Assembly (NCBI GenBank): GCA_001599715.1
Contig: BCHU01000009.1
Coordinates: 620,001-684,000 of the forward strand
Direction: 5' to 3'
Length of the DNA: 64,000 nucleotides
From: Phaeotremella fagi
Lineage: Eukaryota > Basidiomycota > Tremellomycetes > Tremellales > Phaeotremellaceae
The position numbers and the translations under genes are program-made. The notes below the pieces were generated by a model. It was not told the origin of the DNA, ran no database searches, and saw nothing but the letters and a program-made list of their open reading frames with translations. Every line of letters begins with the position of its first letter. Position 1 is the first letter of the stretch. This document shows, piece after piece, positions 56,298-64,000 of this stretch.

Positions 56298-59200
56298 CTA
56301 AATATAATCACTCTCCTCACTCTCCTCCTCACTCTCGCTCTCAACTACTTTCTTCTTGTTCACCGTTTTCCTCACGGGTTCTTCCTCTTCCTCTTCCTCG
56401 TCATCCTCTTCCTCATCCTCCTCCTCCTCATCTTCATCCTCCTCCTCATCCTCTTCAACAGTCTGAATCTTCTTCGAAGCAGCCCGACTAACTCTAGGTT
56501 TCCTAACCTCCTCTTCACTCTCTTCAGACAACTCTCTAGAAGCAGACGCAGAAGCTCTAGATCGAGCAGTCGCAGTCGACTTTCGTTTACCGCGATTAGA
56601 CCCAGCTTCAGACATGTTATCGTTATCCATCGGATCACTATTTGTTTTTGTCAGCTTCAGCTTACATATCTAAGTCAGTGTTACGAGGGATCACTCACAC
56701 ATCATCGATCGTTCCGAACAATTCTTTAATCTCTTCACGATCTTCACCTCTGAATGTATCTTCATCGAATCCTTCTAACGATGAATACTTCTTCGTGAGA
56801 CTGGTTTCGAATTTGGTTAGAGCGTTACGCGAAGAGGCATCAGATATGGGACGTCGCTAGAAACACATCAGCGCCAATGCAAAATCTGCTAGAACTGTAA
56901 CCTACACTTTTGATGTTACTCGTTAACAAGATCAAACATTTCAGTTTCCATTCATCAACCTCCTCAGGTTCAGGTAAATAAAGTTTTCCCAAGAGTGAGA
57001 TCAAGTTTTTACGAGTTTCTTCTAAAATCCAATAATCAGCTGAGCACACAGTCACCACTGTCACTGTTACATACTTGAAGTTTCCGTAAGAACAGTTTTC
57101 AATATCTCAACACCCAAGTCAACATGGACACTATGATCAGATTTGAGATTATCACGTTCCCTATAGACAATCGTAAGCCGAATTCGAGTTATAGCTCCCA
57201 AAGACTTACACAGCCTTTTGTGGATCTGTCCAATCTACCATCATAAGACCCATCGTCCCAATCGGTGGCATTTCCTGTTCGTCCTCCAGATCCTCAGATA
57301 ATTCGGTTAAAAGTCCATAAGTGTCCATGAAGATCTTCGTTACTGGTCAGCAGATGGAAACCTGGCTATACGATCGACTTACAGAAAGCATAGCTCGTTG
57401 ATTGATTGGAGAGGTGTAGCAAAAAATTGGAAGAAAGTATGTTAAACATTGTCTCAGAGCTTGATTATCTGCTGTCTCTGGCGAGAAGTAAAGTAGCACG
57501 AGGGATTGGAGTATCTGGGAAAACGTTAGCTGGTCGCACGAGCAAACCTTAGGGCAGCTAGACTCACACTCTCATCACGGATCATACCAGCCAACATAAG
57601 TTTAGCGATACCCTCGCAAGCAGCTGCCTGTACCTGAGCAGAATCTTGATTAAGAGTATGTTGAACGAGATCAACGACTTTATCAGCCTAAATCAAAGAC
57701 TTCAGCATGTCATTGTCATTGATGAACACTATGCACTCACCGACATGGTCTTTGAAACCAAAGTATCAATCTCGTGAACCATCAAAAGATCAAATACGAC
57801 CTGTATGACCTTGAGTTTAAGTTCGTCATCAGCAGCTTGGAGTTGTTGGATGAAAAGTCCGAATGAATTTGCAGCCATTTTCTGAGATTGTCAATATTCT
57901 CACAAATATCAATGGAACACCAGGACGTACAGCATCAATCATACAGCATAGACCTAAACAAATCAATCCTTGATCACGAAGAGCAGGTTCTTCTTTGTTG
58001 GTAACAGCAGGAATGATGAGATCGGGTAATAAACCATGGAAGACTGAATTATCTTGTAGATTCTAAAACATTGTAAGTCCAGGAGTTTAACCTGAATAAA
58101 CAAAGACGCACCGTGTTGACTCTCTCTAAGAGGCTTATACAGATCATCAAACATCTCAAATCGACCAGAGCGGCTTTGATCTTAGCCTCAGGATCATTAG
58201 GATCGTATCGAGGTCCAGTACCCATTGTCATTCGGCGAGGAGAACCGCCAATCGAGGATCGACTGTCGCTGACCTGTATTTGGGTCAGTAAAGTGCCAAC
58301 ACCGGTTTGGTATGACTTACACCTTCCATCTCGACATCACCTTCACCTTCTCTAAGCTCGGTGACCACATCCACGACAACCCTGATAAGATCTCTTTCAC
58401 CGTTTGAGATTTTACTAAGAACGTCTATACATCTCGGAATCAACGATTCAGGCAAACTAGTCTGAGAGATCATTTCACCTTGAAACAGGCTGTCAGCTCA
58501 ATTCAGTCAAGAGATCACGTAACTCACGAGCTAATTGGAACATCTTTCTTCGACCAATCTCATCCGCGTAATCAAGATTGATGGCTAATCTCAACAATTC
58601 GCCAACGACGAAAGCGCGTTCCTCGACATCTTCATTCTCTTCGTTGACGGAGAGCACTAGCTTGTTGTATTCGTTTTGGATAGTGAAAGCGAGAGCTGTG
58701 ACTACAGGTAAAACGTCTTCCAGTCTAGCTTCGTTCTATCATATTTAGTCAGAAAAGGTGTGTTTTGGTCTCCACCAACATACCTTTGTTGAAATACAGT
58801 GATCGACGTAAATACGAGCGAGGAATGCTTTCTCAGGAGAAAGACTTGTCCAGTAGTTGTCTACAATCTTAGTACGATCTACACACTCAACGCTCACCAT
58901 CAAATTCGACAGCATCAAAAACCTCAGGTCGAGTGACGAACACGGAGAGTAAAGCATCTTCAGCAACTTGACTAGAAACGATATCGAATTTTCCAAGAAA
59001 CTATTGCGAATAAGCAATAGCGCGCCAAATTTATACGGCAAACTCTTACCTCGATCAAATCGCCCTCGGTGATATCAACCCAACCGCCTAACATCCCAGC
59101 AGCGGCTTTTCTGACACTAGGTTCTCTATCTCCTAAACCGTTTCTCACCACCTCCTCGCGTTGAGCGATAGTAAGGACGCGTGGATCAGGTAACGAAGTG

Positions 59201-60169
59201 ATTGATAATGAACCGTGATAGACGGTTTTCCTTAAAATCGGATCGATATCACGAGTTCTTGAGAGAATGTAGGGCATGGTCGTTGAAGTCCTTGGAAGAT
59301 TGTACAAAGCTGCTCGACGAACTTCACTGTGTAATTGGAGGTCAGAATTCGAGTTTTTTATCAGTTGATACGGGACTTACGCTGCTGGATCGTATCTAAG
59401 CATATCTAGTAGAACTTCTGCCAGGGATTCTTGACCCTCTTCAAGATCATCTTCGTCCTCTCCACTTTGAAGTTTAGCAAGACCAAGTGCAGCTTGTACA
59501 CGGACAGCGGATTCTTTATCCCTTGCACGTTCGAGGAGACATCCTCGTAGTAAAACGTATAAATCATCACTATGTATCAATTAGTTCAAATCCATCCACT
59601 CCAAAGTCAAACGATACCCACTCCATCTCTCCAAGACCGTTGATCATGGATACAGTCAACAACGTAACTCTGAATCTGACATTCTTGTCCTTAGCTTGCA
59701 TACCAGATAACAAATGACGAAGTAACTTCGATATGAATCTCGAAGAGAAAGCTTCAACTTCATCTTCACCTTCAGGTCTAGCTGCGTTATCTAAGTCTGT
59801 AAGTCAGCTACCCATCACCTCCAGTTCCAAAACAAAATCATACGTACCCTGTTCAGTAGCATAAGCGACATAATTAGCAACAAATTTAACGACTCTATCA
59901 GCGACAGCCACTCCCTTCTTCACTGGTAAAACTCTGTTGACCATATCAATGAATAGAGTGTTGAAAGCTTTCTCTCCGATCAGTTTAAGTGTTTTACCAC
60001 TCGTTTCTGTATATTTCGAACATGAATTTTGGATCTTTGAAAGAGCTACGATATTTTTTCTGTGGTTGGCAGTTGTGTGCTGAGCTTGTTCGAATATCGG
60101 TGGTAAGAGGGTTGGGAGGGTTGTTGTGAGGTAAGTGTCATCTATGGAAGATGACTTTGGGGATACCAT
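56298..60169 (-). CDS. YCG1: condensin subunit Ycg1/Cap-G (HEAT-repeat kleisin-binding)
   Basis: Non-SMC condensin subunit that binds kleisin Brn1 and DNA. Start ATG at 60169 (MVSPKSSSIDD), many short exons (about 17), roughly 960 residues. HEAT-repeat body: ALSKIQNSCSKYT, then EVEAFSSRFISKLLRHLLSG and AKDKNVRFRVTLLTVSMINGL (the family hallmark), DDLYVLLRGCLLERARDKESAVRVQAALGLAKLQ, and YNLPRTSTTMPYILSRTRDIDPILRKTVY. Further on, DNYWTSLSPEKAFLARIYVDHC, LRDQGLICLGLCCMID and LRQCLTYFLPIFCYTSPINQ fit the C-terminal HEAT half. After DPMDNDNMSEAG the tail is intrinsically disordered: Ser/Arg-rich, then a run of about 40 acidic residues (56380-56460), then SESEEESEESDYI. Such tails in Cap-G are phosphorylated in mitosis. 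Confidence 0.93.
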
Positions 60170-60426
60170 ATTGGCTATGTAGATGGTATTTAATATGGTG
60201 TAGTTGGAGTTGTTGTTGTTGACGTGAAGAAGGATGTTGCTTAATATTACGTAATTGATTTTCTTCCTCAACGCGTTAATTCGCCACACTCACTCACCTT
60301 CTAAAATGTCAACAAACATCTCCCCCCTCTAGATATTCTTGCAGTTATTCTTATTCTTATTCATAACATCTACATCTACTAACCCTCACCACACCCTACA
60401 ACACCCTAAACACCTCCTCAATCACC
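60170..60426. promoter_or_regulatory. shared divergent promoter of YCG1 and NUF2
   Basis: Only 257 bp lie between the two start codons on opposite strands. The NUF2 side is CT-rich (TTATTCTTATTCTTATTC near 60340-60360, then CCTCACCACACCC). There is no space for separate promoters, so common control of two mitotic chromosome genes is likely. Confidence 0.55.
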
Positions 60427-62227
60427 ATGTTACAACAACGTAAACAACCCAAAGCAGATACAGCAGGTTTCCCAATGATGACAACCTCAGAGGTCTGCGA
60501 TTGTCTAGCAGCCCTAGGTATAAACGTCCCACCAGATGATATAATCAAACCCAACGCTCAAACCACCTACGTGATCTTCATGGGCTTACTAGAAGCCTTG
60601 ATGGGCGCTCCGTTAGAAGCTTTAGAACAACCCAAATCAGCTTTGTTGGGGATGATGGAATATAAGGTAGGTCAGATCGTCTACGAATTTTTGATTTTGG
60701 GATGTTGTTGAGCTGATTCATTAGGATTTATATGGTGATGCGTTACAATTCACAATGTTTTTCAGACATTGGTAAGCATAACTATCTGTATACATAACTC
60801 TACGTTTACTGACACCCGATTTAGTCGTGAATTAGCCAATCTCAGTGGGGTAACCAGTTTCAACATGACCGATCTCACACGTCCAGACACTCAAAGATTA
60901 AGGTCGTGTTTAAGTGGTATAATGAATTTTGCTAAATTCCGGTAAGCCTCCTCCCCCAGTAAAGGCAATCACAATACTGATCGACTGTTTACAGTGATGA
61001 AAGAAGTAATTTCCACGCAGAACTTGCTCAAAGAGTTGAAAGACAAGGTGAAAAGTAAGTTTCTCCATCCAGCATAAGAACCATTTCAAACGATAAAACC
61101 TAGATGTAAAGGACTTCAGAAACAACTCGATAAAATCGAAATGTCAATCAGCGATATCAAAGCCAAAAGTGCAGCTGATAAACCATTAACGGAAGCCGCT
61201 GCTTCAAGGAATGAAAACATTCGAAACGAGTTGTTAGACCTTCGAAGTGAACAAGTTAAATTGAGTCATGAAGTTGAGGAATTGAAGAAGGAACGTCAAA
61301 ACGTTATGGACCATGCTGTCAGTTAACAGTTGTTTCCACATCATCTCATTAACTGACACCCCCACCAGTCGAGCAAAAACAAAGAACTCTCCGACATCAC
61401 CAGAGAACTCGTTAATTCTCGATCAAGACTAGTCCAATCACCCGAAAGGATCAAGCGACACATCTCCGAAATGTCAACAACGGTAGCGAACGAACGTTCG
61501 ACACACGCTTCCTACGTCAAAAAATCCAGAGAACTGGGCAACAGATTAGACGTGATTGCAGGATTGGAACTTGAATTGAAAGGTTTGATCGATTTATCCA
61601 AGGGGATCGAGAACGAACGAACTAGGGTGGAAGAAGCTAAGAGAGGGATGACGAATTTGGTTTCGAAGATTGAGAACAAGAGGATAGAGAGTAAAGGGAT
61701 GGATGATCGTTTGGAGGTGAGTCTTGATGTTATGATTGGTGAAGGGATCGGTATTGATAAGAGGGAAATGTCTGTAGCAACTCGCACGTCAACTCGGTAA
61801 CGCAGACGATAAATTGAAAAGACAACAACAGATGAGTAAAGAGATGGAATCCAAAGCCAAAATCAGGATAGAAGAGTTGAAAGCCGAGTAAGTCTAGACA
61901 CTTTCTCAAGGTTATCTGAGAAATGTTCTAACAATGGAAACCCCATCCCCATAGATACCTAGTCAGAGCTAAAGAACGTGGAACCCTCCAAAAAGAAAGA
62001 GAAGTTTATCAACAACAACAGAAACTTTTGGAAAACGAAATCTCTGAATTCGTGGCTAAGAATGAATTGGAGATTAACGATCTGTTACAGGAATATTGGA
62101 CTATGAGGAAACAGGCTGGTACGTTTCAAGTTCTCTTTTGAATTTGGAGGTGTAGACTGATAAATGGGCTTCAGAGGATTATATGAACACTATGAGTGTT
62201 AAATTGGGTCTTTATGCTCGTGCTTAA
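60427..62227 (+). CDS. NUF2: kinetochore protein Nuf2 (Ndc80 complex)
   Basis: Microtubule-binding kinetochore protein of about 450 residues in about nine exons. Start ATG at 60427. The N-terminal calponin-homology-like fold is [29 protein letters not shown], followed by [19 protein letters not shown] and [61 protein letters not shown], the signature region. The remainder is coiled coil ([47 protein letters not shown], then [23 protein letters not shown]) expected to pair with Ndc80. It ends [14 protein letters not shown]. The ATG at 60427 lies directly at the fold start, so the start is safe. Confidence 0.94.
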
Positions 62228-62541
62228 GGTTGCGTTTAGGGTTTTTCTTTGGTACATTCCGTATTCTATTCGTCATGTCACAACTAAACTTCAATCATTC
62301 GTAAGGCATCAGATTCAGTTGTTTGTGATTTCTTTCAGATGTTTTTTATTTGCATGGGTTGAAAGGTAAATACTGTATTGTACTAAAATCCGAAATTCTA
62401 GGTAATGAACTATTTTGAGCAAAAGGAAAAAAAAGGCAAAATGTCCCCCAAAAATATATATATGAACAAAACGGAAAAAATTAATGTGTATGCTACATGA
62501 AATGCTATATTTAAAAAGTGTCCTAATAATGTCCAAAAGTC
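62228..62541. other. convergent 3' region
   Basis: 3' ends of NUF2 (plus) and the next gene (minus). AT-rich (AAAATATATATATGAACAAAACGG near 62450). Nothing else seen. Confidence 0.45.
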
Positions 62542-64000
62542 CTAATAGACCAATTCTGATCTAACGATTCTAGTCTTTCTCGATCGAGGAGGTAGAGGTG
62601 GAGTACCCATTTGACTAGACCATTTAATCGTGGTCTGGTTCTGACTCTGTTCCTCTTCCGATTCTTCCTCTGAAGAATTGCCCGAACAGCTCGAATTGGT
62701 TTCTGAATGTTCCGTCTCGAGACCTTCCCAATCACCGTCTGAATCTGTTAGGTTCTCTTCTGAATTTGAAGAGATCAACGGAGGTGGTTGGGGGAACGAG
62801 AACGTGGTGGTGAGATTATCGATATCCATTGATTCGGTGTTTTCGTCTTCGTCGGAATCGAAGAGACATTCACTGGTGGTTTCGGTTTCGGTTTCTAGTA
62901 ACGATAAACCGTGTTTGACGTGGATCACCGTTGAGTCGATATCGATGTCGAGGTCGTCGGTGTTGATAGTTGGTAATTCTAGTGATTTGTAGTTTGGTGT
63001 TGAAATTTCGTTGGAAGAGTAGATGAAAGGATTGACGTTTTCTTGATCATCTTCCATCTCGTCTTCTGAGGTGGTACTAGATCCACCTGAGAGACTACCC
63101 ATCTCCTCAGAAGCTGATGGTGAGACACATTCAATATCAACATCCATAGATGGATGAACGAAAGTTTGAGTTTCAACAACCAATTCAGTCGATGTGATCG
63201 ATCTCCAAAGTTTGGAACCTCTGATTGGGATTCCTACTGTTGAATTAGGTCGACCTCTGATTTGACCGTTTGACCAAGCTCTTCTGATAGCTTTATCACA
63301 GTTACGTCCAGCTTCTAATCCGTCCAACCAAGATCTTTTACCCTCTTCTCTTTGATATCTACCAGCTAATTTTTTGATCGATGATAATCGACTGGCTAGA
63401 TGTGTCAATCTAGCTAATTGAGCTGAATAGGTCATTCGGTAGGATGGTTGTAAAGAATGAGCTGGTGGGATGGACAATAAGAATGATTGAGGTGTAACTT
63501 CGTTAGATTGAGATTGAATGTCTTTGGATGAAGTTGAGTAAACTGAAGTGGCTGGTGTATCGATTGATGGTGAAGTACAATCAGAACTTGAACCGTTGGA
63601 AGAGAATGATGATGAAGATGAAGAACATCTTTTAAGTGGTGCTGTCATTGATTCAATTCCATTAGAATCGACACCAGCTTCAACCAAAACCTCCACAATC
63701 TCTTGACGCAAGATTTCGAAATCTTGGTTCTTTTTGTCGACTTCGCTTTGGATCGCCCAAAGGAGATAAGCACTAGGTAACTGATCTTTGATGATCGGGA
63801 GGACGAAGTTACGGTAAGCGTCAACTAAAAGTGAACGAGCTTGTCTACGATGAGCACGAGCTGGTAATTGAGATGTTACTGGTGCTGGTGGTAAAGCTGC
63901 AGCTGGTGAAGCGGAGGTACCAGTTTGAAGAAGTGGTGAAAGAAGAGTAAGAAGGAGTGCTGAAGTTGATCGTTTAGCGACTGGAACGATTGGAGTGAGT
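62542..64000 (-). CDS. 3' part of an acidic Ser-rich protein, runs off the window
   Basis: The frame is open from the window edge to the stop at 62542, at least 485 residues, with no start seen. The first 70 visible residues (LTPIVPVAKRSTSALLLTLLSPLLQTG, then RAHRRQARSLLVDAYRNFVLPIIKDQLPSAYLLWAIQSEVDKK) look helical. A Ser-rich linker is followed by a second ordered block (YRMTYSAQLARLTHLASRLSSIKKLAGRYQREEGKRSWLDGLEAGRNCDKAIRRAW) and then a long acidic Ser/Thr/Asp/Glu tail ending PPRSRKTRIVRSELVY. The PPLPPRSR stretch near the end could be an SH3-type ligand. No family recognised, and no intron in 1.4 kb, unlike most neighbours. Confidence 0.75.
   Translation of the reverse strand, partial: LTPIVPVAKRSTSALLLTLLSPLLQTGTSASPAAALPPAPVTSQLPARAHRRQARSLLVDAYRNFVLPIIKDQLPSAYLLWAIQSEVDKKNQDFEILRQEIVEVLVEAGVDSNGIESMTAPLKRCSSSSSSFSSNGSSSDCTSPSIDTPATSVYSTSSKDIQSQSNEVTPQSFLLSIPPAHSLQPSYRMTYSAQLARLTHLASRLSSIKKLAGRYQREEGKRSWLDGLEAGRNCDKAIRRAWSNGQIRGRPNSTVGIPIRGSKLWRSITSTELVVETQTFVHPSMDVDIECVSPSASEEMGSLSGGSSTTSEDEMEDDQENVNPFIYSSNEISTPNYKSLELPTINTDDLDIDIDSTVIHVKHGLSLLETETETTSECLFDSDEDENTESMDIDNLTTTFSFPQPPPLISSNSEENLTDSDGDWEGLETEHSETNSSCSGNSSEEESEEEQSQNQTTIKWSSQMGTPPLPPRSRKTRIVRSELVY

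Noticed and set aside
56372..56638. Arg/Leu-rich minus-strand frame overlapping the YCG1 tail
   Set aside because: Shadow of the acidic repeat in another frame.

Overview
The window is nuclear DNA of a basidiomycete yeast. Almost every gene is cut by many short introns (about 45-65 nt, GT..AG, often with a CTAAC/CTGAC-like branch site), genes are packed on both strands, and the encoded proteins look like those of Tremellales (the Cryptococcus/Kwoniella lineage). The order-level placement is inference. The His-rich UreG, the tricalbin, the Zn2Cys6 factors and the TKL kinase all fit it. I see no rRNA gene, no complete tRNA, no CRISPR array and no transposon.

Layout. 0-10 kb: a small orphan gene, a single-pass membrane protein with a Gly-zipper helix, NAD-dependent methylene-THF dehydrogenase (MTD1), an ABHD12-like alpha/beta hydrolase, a Dabb-domain stress protein, and two orphans. 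10-15 kb: the most unusual gene, with a predicted MLKL-like helical bundle, a non-RD TKL kinase and a C-terminal domain that I know only from mushroom-type fungi. 15-22 kb: a Zn2Cys6 transcription factor with an Asn-rich tail, convergent with an uncharacterised nuclear-looking protein that has a long leader. 22-27.5 kb: mostly gene-poor, with two weak small genes. 27.5-32 kb: an acidic EAP-rich protein and a bleomycin hydrolase (LAP3/GAL6 type). 32.8-38.6 kb: a tricalbin (ER-plasma membrane tether). 38.8-43.1 kb: an orphan protein with 72-bp tandem repeats and an MFS sugar transporter. 44.3-51.3 kb: URB2/NPA2 (ribosome biogenesis) and SWC4 (SWR1/NuA4). 51.5-56 kb: a protein tyrosine phosphatase, a type II membrane glycosyltransferase-like protein and urease accessory UreG (URE7). 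56.3-62.2 kb: condensin YCG1 and kinetochore NUF2, head to head. 62.5-64 kb: the 3' part of an acidic, Ser-rich protein that leaves the window.

Functionally the window is mainly housekeeping (one-carbon metabolism, ribosome assembly, chromatin, chromosome segregation, ER contact sites, sugar uptake) plus regulators. The clearest shared theme is the YCG1/NUF2 pair, two mitotic chromosome genes on one 257-bp intergenic promoter. Exon boundaries were read by eye. They are given where frame and homology agreed, and marked uncertain where they did not.
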